Below, piece by piece: positions 44,324 to 55,451 of a DNA stretch of 64,000 nucleotides. Origin of the DNA: Cyclaneusma minus (lineage: Eukaryota > Ascomycota > Leotiomycetes > Marthamycetales > Marthamycetaceae). The notes beneath the pieces were generated by a model. That model worked only from the letters and a program-made list of their open reading frames with translations, did no database searches and was not told the origin of the DNA. Both the position numbers and the translations under genes were made by a program. Location: the NCBI GenBank assembly GCA_037179335.1, contig JAKZHN010000006.1, forward strand, positions 1,426,001 to 1,490,000, in the 5' to 3' direction. The stretch's first letter is position 1; each line of letters starts with the position of its first letter.

Positions 44324-45252
44324 AGGGTGGTCTTGAGAATAAGAGAGGGATGAACTTGGGAGCAGGTCGGTGATGGGGGGGGGACTGGGTTGTGGAAGGT
44401 GGTTGATGAGATTGAGGCTCTTTCGGTTGGCGGAGCCGAAGAATCCCCTACCCAGAAAGAATCTAGAAGTGATGACAGCCACAGACCAGCAGTCGCTTTA
44501 CCTCAAGGGAGTGCAGATCAGGCCCGTTCTAATTCTCAGGAGTTCAGGGTCTGGCCTGCCACTTTCTGACGCAATTCCCCGTGCAAGTCTTGATTTCCTT
44601 TGAGAAGATTTTGACTTTTAGGAATGTTTTGACTCACTTTCGAAAATGAGCAGAGTTTTCCACTGATGACTCCTGGTCAATCGACGACATGGTCTCTTCG
44701 TGGTCAAGTATTTGACAGCTCGGATCAGTTGGTCTTCGTTTGTGTTTCAATTTCATCTGATGCCAATCCTGGGTGAGCTGTTCGTGGTTTGTGTAACCAG
44801 TCCTTGCAAACGACATGCCAAGGAGGTTGGGGGAGAACATCCAACATTCGGCAGAATCGGATGGTTCATGAGTCTTGGCATGTAGACCTTGTCGACATGG
44901 GAAGGGATGTCAATTGGACGAGGTGTGATTGGAAAGGATATCTCTCACCAATCAGGGCTCAAGCTTTGCAGATATCTAGGTAAGTATCTCTAGGGTACGC
45001 TGCCTGGCGTTTGTTTGGGCGATCATTTAGGCCACTATGCTTTTTGGACATCGCTGCACGCTTTAGCAAACGCTTTCACCAGGTGCCAAGCGGCTTCGAT
45101 ACTGGCCAGCACCATTCCCTCATCCCTTTCCCGATCCCTCGCGCCAACACTCTCACCACTGGCTCATTGTCTCCGAATACCACTACCCCTTTCTACTCTT
45201 GCATCCTCTTCCTACCGTATTCTTCAGTCGAGTCACCGGCAACAGCGCCATC
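44324..45252. other. Spacer before the paralogue array
   Basis: No gene is supported. The final 250 bases, rich in C and T, lead into the first array member and probably act as its promoter. Confidence 0.45.
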
Positions 45253-47172
45253 ATGCCTCTGAAGCCAAACTCTCGGCTTTTCGAGGACGTCTGGCGTAAA
45301 GCCGAGATAACCAACACCAAAAACCAGTTTTGGGAGGCCTTGGAGAACCACAACAGAGTCCTCATCCAGGAAGCATGGGACAAGATCGAGGGCATCCAAG
45401 CTCCGAGCTACGATCCCAAGACAAATTGTAAGTGCCTACTCGCAAGCACTAGCGACGATTACGGGGAGTTACGGGACTGACACCTATGACAGGGTTCGAG
45501 TACTTTACCAAGATCACAAAGCAAGCGAAACCTGAACAGTCCGCCAATTCTCCCAAGACGAAAGCCACGGAAGAGGAGCTCGTCAAAGCCTTGAAAGCAC
45601 TGCCCAACCAAGCTGGCAACATCGATGGTTCGAAGACCATCCAGTCACTCATGGCAGATATCAAGCTGGGCTATCTCATCGAAGTACTTCAAAATGAGCC
45701 GTCCAGCGTGAAGGAGAATTTCCTGTCCACTTGTACCGATATTTTCTGCGAGTGGAACAGAAGAAGCCGGCGGTAGATGCATACCAGAAACGGAGTCCTT
45801 TGGGGCGGCTCGTCAAAATGCCAATCTGTCTTGCATGCCGTCAGCCCTGTCTCATATTTCAATGTATCTTGCATGAGTACACTTACTGCTCATGCAGGGA
45901 AGCTTACTGGTACTGCAACAACAGCACCTGTCGTTGGATGTGTGGGAGATTCGATTACTGGGATATTCTTGAGATTTCTTGCAACACCAAGTCACAGGCT
46001 ATTCAGCATCGCTCTAAAGCAGGCAATCAGGCAGTGCCTGAAACAGACGATGCTAGCTGTCTCACCTCCATGGCAGACACTCCTGCTAGTAGTGAACATG
46101 GGTCATCTAGCTCCACCATCAACGGTGACTACGATGCAGAGCATGCTGCTGCTCACTCCACCGCCCAGGTGCACTTGACAGGACAGCGAGACGCCAACGA
46201 CGATCCGGTTTCACGAACGTCGACCGCCTTCAACGATGGCTTTGCACTCGGCACGCAATTCGCCAAGCTCTCCCAGAAGATTGAGGAGATTGAAGGAACA
46301 TTGACATCCAAGTTCAATTCTCTGGAGGCAAAGCTTGATACTTTCCACCCGAAGGTCGAGAGCATCGAGGCTAGCTTTACAGCCAGCTTGGATGCTGTGA
46401 CGTCGAGACTGGATGCTTGCCAGACTTCCAGAGCAACAATCGAGGAGGCTCAGAACGGGGCGGAAAGTCGGGATACTGAACAGGGTGCTGAAGAGACGTT
46501 TGCCAAGGTTAGTCTTCCAAAGCAATCTCCGCATCTTCTCAAAGCTGTGGCGGAAATTGCTAACTGACTACTGAGCAGACAACCACTGGAAGCGCATCCT
46601 CCGAGGTCTCTAATACCGATATCATGTCCTTCCCAGACGCACTCAAAGACCTGAGAATCTTTTCAAACCTGTTCAATATGTTATCAATGCTACCTCCTAG
46701 CTCTATGGATTCTCTGGACGAAAAACACTACGTGTATCTGAACATACTGAAGAGAAAGGTGTGTGATCTTGAGAAGCTGAAGCCGGAAGACGGCGAAGTA
46801 GAGGACCTGAAAGTCTTCACAGACAGCTGGAACAAATTCGTTCACACTCCACTTTCACCAAAGACATGCAACAACACCATCCCCAAAACACTCGAAGAGT
46901 GGCTCAGGGAACTCAGCGAGAAATTGCTCGTACTTGAGCAGCTTGCACGAGCAGACGAGGAACCATATTGGGTGACAATGTTTCGTGAAAGACACCCAAG
47001 ATACTGTCTTCCATTTCCAATCATGGATGAGAGTACTTATGTCGTGAGTTTCACGTGCTTCAAACCGAGGAACTGTGTTCTCCACAGTTTGCAACGTGGT
47101 GTTGTAAAGTGGTATTCCGTTACTGATGGCGGGAACCCCGTATTTATCGAGGAGAAAAAAATCTACCGATAG
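45253..47172 (+). pseudogene. Array member 1: N-module, helical module, Cys cluster, coiled coil, HPxY C-module; frameshifted
   Basis: Exon 1 (45253-45427) encodes LKPNSRLFEDVWRKAE and NRVLIQEAWDKIE. A phase-1 intron leads to WFEYFTKITK at 45493. The helical module ends FLSTCTDIF, then the frame stops at 45776. The +2-shifted frame takes over near 45735 with a Cys cluster (ICLACRQPC, YCSC, WYCNNSTC), the linker SMADTPASSEHGSS, and a coiled coil. A last intron (46508-46578) leads to the C-module (EPYWVTMFRERHPRYCLPFP and VKWYSV) ending at 47172. No intron of usable size can bridge the shift. As it stands the product would be 152 residues. Confidence 0.65.
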
Positions 47173-48308
47173 TAGCAAGGTCCGCTGACTATGTTCACGA
47201 TGGACCTGGTGACAGGCACTGGTTCTTGTCCTAGGAGGCCAAGGTTACCACCATGACCTCTATGGGTAAGATAACCAATGAATCAACGGCTTTCAACCCA
47301 AGTAATTGCGTGCACATGATTCAAGATGTTCGCCAAACAACATGTCTGGTGGCTGTTGATCTTGAAATCCAATTACTGCTGTGACTTTTCGCTAACAATG
47401 ATAACCATACATTTGCAGGGTTCGGAATAAGACATCAGAATCGATGCTTCGGTCCCTGGTGATCCTGAGGTTTGATATCCACACATCTGAAGTGCCGTTC
47501 CTTTTTGAGTTTAACGAGACAGGTCGTCCTTGTAAGGTTCCGGGAAGCTGGAAAGTGTCAGAGGCACCAAAGTTATGACTCAGACTAATAGTATCGTGTG
47601 CAAAAATGCTTCATCGATGTCATTTCTCGGTTATCTGTGGCATTTCGTGTCAAAAGCTTCTGTCACAAACGTTCGTGCTCCATTTCCTCCCCCCGAGAGG
47701 CGTTTTGCACCTAGTATCACGGTGAAGTCCAACTGGAATCTCCGGCGATCAAGCATTTTCTCCATAAGGCAGAGGGAGGGGTGAAGCTTGTTTAGATGTG
47801 AGCTTTTGTACGAAACCTAATCCCTGATGGCGTGCGAAAGAAGCTTCGAACTCAAAAGGTCCAGCTATCTCTCGCCAATCAAGGCTCTTCCCAACGACCC
47901 CGAAACCATTCAGCACTAATAATAACTCCAACAGGCCTCTATACATTCCAGACTTCCAGCAGAAAGATAATTTGCCGATATGATGCAGGGACAGTCCTTC
48001 AAGCACTGAAGTCTGATAACCCGAGATCTAAAGCTTGGCCACCAGCTGACGAAGTGCTGTCCAGAAAGGGGTGAGTCCCGGACTTTGCGTCTTGATTTTC
48101 CCTGTCCTTTCTCAGACACATGCTACATGCTCAGTCTGTAGCAAACGACTTTGTCACGACACACGTTGAATTTTCTACTAAGTTCTAGCTTACTAGACAT
48201 CAAGGCTCCCTCAACTTCTGACTGTTTTCGGCTCTTGATCTCAACTCGCATTTCTCCGCCCTCCAGTCACCCGGAACAGTCAGCTGAGTCAACTTCAACA
48301 CCGCCAGC
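47173..48308. other. Intergenic, array members 1-2
   Basis: No gene is supported; it contains the 3' flank of member 1 and the C/T-rich promoter of member 2 (from about 48190). Confidence 0.45.
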
Positions 48309-49944
48309 ATGCCTTTGAAGCCGAACTCCCAACTTTTCGAGAATCTGTGGCTTCAGGCCGTCAAGACCGACACAAAGGGATCGTTCTGGGCAGCTGTGGA
48401 AAACCACAACAGAGTTATCATCCAGGAAGTATGGGACAAAATTGAGGAAGGGGGTATCGATGTCCCAAGCTACAATGCTAAGAAGCCCTGTCAGTAATTC
48501 CCACCACTGTTGTCCTGAAGTTGCAACTTCCGCAGAACTGACGATAGTAACAGGGTTTGAGCGTATCAGCCAGCTTGCAGTACAAAGCAAGCTCAAGACC
48601 ATCGATGATTCCAAGAAGACATCCGGCGTCAAAACTGCGGAAGAGAAGACGGAAGAAGCCATACGTCAGCTACGCGATCAGTCTGATGCCGGCGATGTCT
48701 TGAAGTCTGTTGAAGCACTGATGGACGATGTCAAGCTATGCGACCTTGTTACACGACTGGAAAAGGAGCCATTCGAGGCCAGACAGAGGTTTCTGTCAAC
48801 TTGTGCCAAAGCTTTGAAGATGAAGACTTTCGGATCAATCGGAAGCCCATACCAGAGGCCCCTGGATGAGGAAAAACGCGTCCAAATGGCGATGGACCGA
48901 GTATCTCCAGCTGGACCTTGCATCACCTGAGGTCAGTACACCTTTACCGCCGGCTGTACAACTCACGCTGTAAGGGACTGCGATTGTTCAACCTCGCGAG
49001 TTTATTGTGTGAATTGCGACCTGAACTGCGGCATACATGTTCCCCCTCGCCACACGAGGTCTCAAGAACCATCTCAGGAACTGGCCCTGATCGCTGGGAG
49101 GGCTAATTCCAGCAGCTCTGCCTCGATGCTTGATACTCCAGCCAGCAGCGAGAACTCTTCTGATACCTCCACCATCCACGGCGACAATTCCATCTGTGAC
49201 TCGATCAGCGAGATTGTACTCGAGACACATTCGACTCCAGCCTCAACTGGTCTTCCAGAAGAATTATCGAAAACAAACCTTTCCAAACTCGCTCAGAGAG
49301 TCGATGATATCGAAGCACGTTTGGGTGAGAAGCTGTATGCTCCAGAAGGGATATCGAAGAACGTTGATGGTACGAAATTCCAGCCCAAGAACTTGGATGG
49401 GAACCCGGGATCCTCAGAGTCTTGTGGTCAAAAGATTGAGCCAGCAACAGACCAAGTCAAGTTCTCTGAGGGCGTCACTGAAAATTCGGACGAGAAGCTC
49501 GCTCTAGATTCTGCGAGATGTGGCTCCACCTTTCAATTACTTGAGGGGAGATTAGCGGCGCTCGAGAAAGCAGTACATGAGAAGCAGAACGATGAACTGG
49601 GATTCGTAAGAAGGTTTCGCCAGCGACATCCAGAATATTCCTCTCCATTTCCAATTTTTTATGCAGGAATCTGTAGCTTCAAAGCCGTTGTTCCTACTTT
49701 GCCCGCGAATCGCGTCGAGTACGAGTATGATCCATTCGAACTGATTCATGAGGGCGCGCTCTGCGTAACATGGTATTTGGTTACGGAAACTCAGGCCCGC
49801 ACCACGATCGAGGCTACCAGGGACGCATTTCCGTGTAAGTCATCCGGCAATGGAAAGTCTGGCCATTTGGGAGGTCTGGGTCATCAAAATGACTATGTGT
49901 TAGCTAATCACTACTGTTCAGTCCGTGGACTCATCTCCCAATGA
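48309..49944 (+). pseudogene. Array member 2: same plan, in-frame TGA at a CxxC position
   Basis: Exon 1 (48309-48489) has LKPNSQLFENLWLQAVK and a phase-1 intron (GTCAGT...ACAG) to WFERISQL at 48554. The helical module reads FLSTCAKALK. Codon 186 (48928-48930) is TGA; the same frame continues on both sides, with GPCIT before it and GQYTFTAGC after it, then CDCSTSRVYCVNCDLNC, the linker SMLDTPASSENSS, a coiled coil, and the C-module (FVRRFRQRHPEYSSPFPIF, CVTWYLV). A final intron 49835-49921 is a multiple of three. In the other members the TGA position aligns with the second Cys of a CxxC. Truncated product 185 residues. Confidence 0.65.
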
Positions 49945-50890
49945 AAACATCTTGAACATACTCAGGGCTTGAGTATCAGTGATCGGCGGGAATTTCCAAG
50001 TGGTATTTGTCTGGGTTCGTATGGAAACCGAAAGCTTCACCCCCACCGCCATCTATTCGAGGAAGCCGACATAAGTCTAGCATCCAGGTTGTGGCGGGAA
50101 AAGTGCGTTGACTAACAGCTCGAAAAGAGCAGATACAGAGTTCCAGCAGAGCTGCAGTATGATCAAGTCGATGAAGTGGTTTGAAGCTCTTACGACATAG
50201 TATGGTTGTTGCTTCGACATTCAGGGGTAGCAAAGAGCCACGGGCTCCAGTCGTTGGACATCATCTTTACATCCCTTACTGCGCGAATCACATCATGTTT
50301 ATGCTTCTACAACCGTGATAGTTCGAAGAGCAAGCTGTAAATGTAATTGCTCTGAGATCTCCAGTTGGCCAAGACATAGCGCACATCACGGCCGAGTGAC
50401 TTGGAGACTCCCCAGCCAGTCGCATGCCAACATTCGGCGATTTGCAGGGACCCGAGCTAAACACATTAACATTTGCCCTTCTTGGCTTTCCGGACTCAAG
50501 TCCGAGCGGCAGTTGACTTAAGAGGTTACCTAACAACCAAAGTGTAAATTGAGTGCCCGCATATGGAGAAACTCTTTTTTCTCAACACCCAACCGATAAG
50601 ATTCTGGAACGTAATTTGACAGATGTCTCGGAACTATCGTCAAAAGGATATGCGTTGCTGCCTAGCCATACAAATTTCAAAGTCTCGCAGCCAATGATGG
50701 GGTGATTGCTGCCTGCTGCTGCGAAGAGCTTCTCCGCTGAGCGAAGACGTTCTCTGCTTCCTATGGGGTCGAATCTCCTTTGTCTTTGGGAGTCTCAGGC
50801 TCCGATCTACCTACTCTTCAAGATCCATCAACCATTGCAACTTTGAAGCACCCCTCATTCCAACCCATCTCTCATCATCCGGAAGTCATC
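49945..50890. other. Intergenic, array members 2-3
   Basis: No gene is supported. The end (50780-50890) is the leader of member 3, with CATCATCCGGAAGTCATC before its ATG, similar to the leader of member 6. Confidence 0.45.
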
Positions 50891-52428
50891 ATGTCGAAAG
50901 ACGCCCTGAAGCCCAACACGAGGCTGTTTGAGAGCCTCTGGATTCAAGCTGTGCACTGTAAGAAGGAGGATGAGTTCTGGAAGGCCAACAACATGCTCAA
51001 CAAAATGTTCGTCCAGGAGGCGTGGGCGAAGCTTGAGGATGTTGCTGTTGCTCGCTGGGATACGAAACAGCACTGTAAGTATTCTTGCTCAACGTGAATG
51101 AAACAGACATGCGAAGCATCAGGGTCTGACAGGGTCTGACAGGGTCTGACTGTGTCTGACTGTGTCTGCTAGTGTTCGAATACTTCAACTTGATCACGAA
51201 GTCGACCAGGCCCAAAATTGAGAAGAGCTCCACGACGGAAAACCTCCCGAAATACGAGAATGCTGAAGGTGCGAGCACCAATACGGATGGCAGCGACACC
51301 GCACAAGCAGATGCTTGCTGGCACTGCGGACTTGATCCTCATGAGTCTTCCAGTGTTCACGGTCCCCAACATGAAGCGACTTCCACAGGTCTTGAGCATC
51401 CTCGATTTCCAGACTCCCAGAAACTGAAGTTGTCTGACTTGATCTCGTCAACCCTCCTTCAGAAGATGACGTCGGCTTGTGAGGAGGACAGGGCTTCGTT
51501 CCTTGAAGCATGTGGAAACATTCTAGGAATCAGGCTTATGACTGTCATAAATCCCTTTGCTTCCAAGACGGGAACCTCTCAGCAGGCTTCACACAGCAAA
51601 ACTCCATCACCTGGCGACAATGACACTATCAGTATCTCGACCTCGATGCTGGATACACCCGGCAACAGCGATAACGGCTCAAATGTCTCCACCGTCAACT
51701 TTGATTGTCTCGGAAGACCTTCTGCCAGCTACGAGGTCATTGGAACTGCGTCAAGCAAGAAAGAGGCAAGCGACACTTTCCACCATCTCGAGGACAAGGT
51801 CACGGTTTTGAGCAGCAAGTTCGAAGATCATCTCAAGCACAATGAGAACCAGGTCGATTCTCTCCAACAGCGTATGACGGATGCTGAGGTTATTCTCGCC
51901 GATGCTCCTGCGCATTTGGAAACGTTGAAGGAGGATACTGAGCGGATTGGTGCACTCGAGAAAGAGCTCATCGATCTCAAGGAACGCATCCTTGCTTGTG
52001 AGACCAGCTCTGGGGCAGTTGCGAACAGGAATGCTCCTGATGCCAATACTGACCATTGCGAAGCCGTTGCAGAGACAACTGAGGAGGAGAATCATACTAC
52101 GCGTAAGACCTATGACTACAACACCAGCTCCGACCCACTCGACGATCCGATCTTTGTAGCAGAATTCCGAGGCAGACATCCCGAGTACTGCCTCTGGCCG
52201 GTCATCAAACTGAGTAGGAAGCCGAAATCGAAAGGGAAGACCAGGCACACAGTGCTGACAGAATTTCTGGCTCAGCACCCACGCTATATTTCTTATCACT
52301 GCGCCCCTGATCTAACATGGGAGAGCGAGGTTGAGTTACAATTCTATTCGGTCTGGTGGTATCGAACGGTTGATGGAGAAGAACCTGAGAAGATCGAGCA
52401 GGAAAGGGTTTCTGAACATTGCTTGTAG
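50891..52428 (+). CDS. Array member 3: N-module, CWHCGL motif, helical module, coiled coil, double HPxY C-module (479 residues)
   Basis: Exons 50891-51074 and 51173-52428 are open throughout. The order is: N-module with LKPNTRLFESLWIQAVH, DEFWKANNMLNKMFVQEAW (1-61); a short FEYFNLITK segment; CWHCGLDPHE with Cys110 and Cys113; the helical module KLKLSDLISSTLLQKM...FLEACGNILGI (about 137-177); the linker SMLDTPGNSDNGS; a long coiled coil (about 261-345); and the C-module from about 385 with FRGRHPEYCLWPVI and a second FLAQHPRYISY, ending near VWWYRTVDGEEP. It has no signal peptide or membrane span, so it is probably cytoplasmic or nuclear. This is the best intact representative of the family; function unknown. 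Confidence 0.75.
51121..51170 (+). repeat. 10-bp minisatellite inside intron 1 of member 3
   Basis: Five units of AGGGTCTGAC / TGTGTCTGAC lie directly before the 3' splice site. Each full unit contains CTGAC, the fungal branch-site motif. The corresponding introns of members 1 and 8 have a single GGNCTGAC. Confidence 0.85.
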
Positions 52429-53384
52429 CTTGAAGCTTAGCAAGTCTAGTCACTCTTTTGCCTCGCAGAGGATCTCAATCATGTCATAGGATTGCATCGA
52501 AGACTCGTAGCACGAAACACCAGCAGCTGCTGTCGATCCTATTTACTATCACCGTCACCATACACGATGTGATCTGTTGAAATGTGTGGAACACTGCCTG
52601 CTTCTTGTTTGTTAGAAGAGCTCTAAGCTCGTTATTCTGGTGCCTTGTTCTGAGAGCTCTGTCTACATTCCTCTGAAGTTAAGCTTTTTGAAGCTATTCT
52701 TAGCTTAGACAGCTAGCTACGTACTCGAGTATCAGTATGGCAGCTAAGCTACTTAGAATCAACAAATCATACATTCCTGGCCCTTGCTGCCTGTTGAACA
52801 TGATCGAGACTACCTGTAACTTCTTGACTTCCCGTGAGAAGGCTTCGATACTGAGGCTTCAGCTCGGGAAGCCCGGAAGACCAATGACTTTCACATGTGC
52901 TGTCACATGCTGTCACATGCAGCCAGGAATCAAAAGATTTCAGTTCGTTGTCTTACGTTTCAGATCAGAGCATCTTGAACACAATCGGGAGGTTTGATGT
53001 GGACGATTTGGTAATGAAAAGCACAGACAAGAAGTCCCTCGCTTGCAGCAAGTCTATTTGTATCTATCCAACCTAGAAGACTGCCAAGTACATGATAGAC
53101 TCTAGATTCTCAAATAGAGTATCTCTGCTTTCGGATCTTGCCATTCTGAACTCACCCCTCATGGTCCAGAAAGTAAATCAGACTGCTGCCCAGAATGGTC
53201 ATCATTCCCAAGCTCTTCCAGAGTCTCATGGACATGCCCATAATTGCTATAAAGGTGCTCTCCCCACACACTGTACGAGCTTTCTCTTCCAAAGCACTCT
53301 TCTCAAAGGTGGATTCCGACTTACTCCTACTCTTTGTGTCTCAATATCAAACTGTCGCCGCAATTGTCATATCTCGACCACGCC
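52429..53384. other. Intergenic, array members 3-4
   Basis: It holds the 3' flank of member 3, a CTGTCACATG tandem near 52900-52920, and the promoter of member 4. The segment 53165-53400 resembles the promoter of member 5. Confidence 0.45.
53245..53256 (+). promoter_or_regulatory. TATA-like box of array member 4
   Basis: TTGCTATAAAGG lies about 140-185 bases before the possible start codons, downstream of AAGTAAATCAGACTGCTGCC (53171-53190). The same two elements precede member 5 with similar spacing. Confidence 0.5.
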
Positions 53385-53432
53385 ATGTCTGGATCTCGCC
53401 AAGCAGTCAACCCTCTCGGAGCTGACTTCACC

Positions 53433-54652
53433 ATGGCTGACAGCAGCGGACCCTCGACCGTCAAATCTGGCGATGCTCAGCAGCCCGAGCACATCAACAT
53501 CAAAGTGACCCACAAGAACACCGAGGTCTTCTTCAAGATCGGGTCGTCCACAGCTTTGAAGAAGCTTGTGGAAGCCTTCTGTGAGCGCCAGGGTGTGGTT
53601 CTCAAATCCGTCCGTTTCCTCTTCGATGGAGTTGACATCGTCGGCGCTGACACGCCCAGCGGGGTAAGCCGTATTCCTTTTTGAATTCCTACACCAGTCC
53701 CTCATCCCAAAGCGCTACAATTCCGGGCGCGCACCTCGGTAGAAGGCTCTTGGGGCTTGGCAAATGCTAACACGTTGATTAGATCGGCATGGCCGACGGT
53801 GATACTATCGAGGTTCGCTCGACCGATCCACAAATTGAACGCCTCAAAGATGTGGTCGAAACCGTCAAGAGCGGAAGCTGGAAGGCGTCGTCTTACGAAG
53901 ATCGACGTCGTTGGATCGATGCGCTCCACGGCAAGAAGTCATCCGTCACAAACAAGACCGAGCATGCAATCGACTTGGACTCAATGACCGATACCCCGGC
54001 CAGCGGTGATACTTCTTCCGTTACCTTCCGGGGCGAGGACGTGATGGATGTGGACTGTGCTTCGGACGACGACGACGATGACGACGACGACGAAGATTAT
54101 GGCAAGGTGTCTGCTTCCTCTCAGAAGACCGAAAAACAGAGAGCCAAGAAGCTTACTCCGGCTCAGAAAGAGCTTTTCGCCCGACTGAATGCCACGAACA
54201 ACCAGCCTAAGAGTGCCGTTACCACGTCGATGGAAAACATCCACCGCGACCTGCTCGATCTGACTATCGAAACTCTGCAGACTGGGGTCAAAGACCTTGG
54301 ATACAACCGCCAGGACATTGAGGGGTGGGCTGCAGGCCTCAAGGAGATTGAGGGTTTTGGTGCATTCGTCAAGGCCTTGAATGAGATGAAGGAACTCGTT
54401 GATCGCATGAGCAAGATTGAGCTTTCGAAGGATGAAGGCAATGGCGCTGACGACCCCGACTTCATCACACGTTTCCGCAAGCAGAACCCCTGGGCTGAAC
54501 CTAGAGAGTGGCCTGTGGTGAACGAGACTTTCATCAAGGGGCACGAGAAGCAATTGGAGCCGTGCTACGTCTTCTATCGCCAGATGCCTCGCGGAAGGCC
54601 CCACTGGTACTCTGTTGAAGCTGGTGACATGCGTCTTCTGGGAGAGATCTGA
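53433..54652 (+). CDS. Array member 4: SUMO-like domain, acidic linker, coiled coil, C-module (366 residues)
   Basis: Exons 53433-53663 and 53783-54652 join in phase 0 (GTAAGC...TTAG). Residues 19-88 match SUMO (Smt3/Rad60-SLD): EHINIKV, EVFFKIGSSTALKKLVEAF, RQG, VRFLFDGVDI, ADTPSG and MADGDTIEV. There is no Gly-Gly end; the chain continues, so it cannot be conjugated like SUMO. Next come the shared linker DSMTDTPASGDTSS (143-156), a run of Asp (172-180), SSMEN-like helical segments, and the C-module (DPDFITRFRKQN at 301-312, GRPHWYSVEAGD, RLLGEI). An in-frame ATG at 53385 would add 16 residues; 53433 has the better context (CACCATGGCT). Role unknown; SUMO-pathway interference or scaffolding is a guess. 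Confidence 0.8.
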
Positions 54653-55451
54653 AGTCCTTGATGTGGGCTGCAGCACAACACTCGACTCCTCAGCTGTGCT
54701 ACGAATGGATGCGAGTCTTGACAGATTGGAAATTTCATTTGTATTTATCTACTATCTAGTTCTTCCTTTTGAATGAAAAGTCTTGGGAATTGATCTCTTA
54801 CACAATTCAATCTTCAAGTGATGTGACCCGTTCTCAACCCAGGCCTTCTCACCACTCACCCATGTATTTCCTCTCCTATCGTGAAGAATTTCCCAGACCT
54901 TCTCTGTTGGAGAAGAGTCCCCCCCTTCATAACATTGTTCTTCGGTCTTCACCCTGGCTCCCCAAGTTCCAGGATGACCTAGGGTCTGACAGGCCACGGA
55001 TTTAGAGGTCAGGGATTACCTTCTAGATAGCCGCCTGTATTCCTTGGAAAGTTTCTATTCCCAGAATCTGCCAGGTTCTGGCATATCAGCCCGAGAAACT
55101 TTCTGCCTCCAAATTACCGATGAGATGATAAGCAGATCTCGCCATTTTGAGTTCACTCCTCACGGCTCGAAAAGTAAATCAGACTGTTGCCTAGATCGGC
55201 ATCAAATGCCAAGCTCATCATGCATACGTTTATTATCAGCTATAAGAGCTCCATCCCAACTGCCCGAGTTATTTCTCTTTGTCACGAAGCACTCTCGTTC
55301 TCTGTCAAGGGTGGACTTTAACGGTCAAAGCACCTACTCTGCCTCATCACACTGTCATCGCAACTGGCACATCTCAACAAGACACCGCCCAACCCCAACA
55401 CGCTTTGCTTCACTTCACTTCGGAATCACCTAATCTGGAGTCATCGTCACC
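54653..55451. other. Intergenic, array members 4-5
   Basis: 54818-54905 (TGATGTGACCCGTTCTCAAC and following bases) is repeated after member 5 at 57428-57500, and 55165-55260 repeats the promoter of member 4. The duplication unit that made members 4 and 5 therefore included both flanks. Confidence 0.6.
55236..55247 (+). promoter_or_regulatory. TATA-like box of array member 5
   Basis: ATCAGCTATAAG lies downstream of AAGTAAATCAGACTGTTGCC, in the same arrangement as before member 4. Confidence 0.5.

Noticed and set aside
48928..48930. Selenocysteine at the TGA of array member 2
   Set aside because: It aligns with Cys, but ascomycetes are not known to make selenoproteins and I see no insertion element; a nonsense mutation is simpler.
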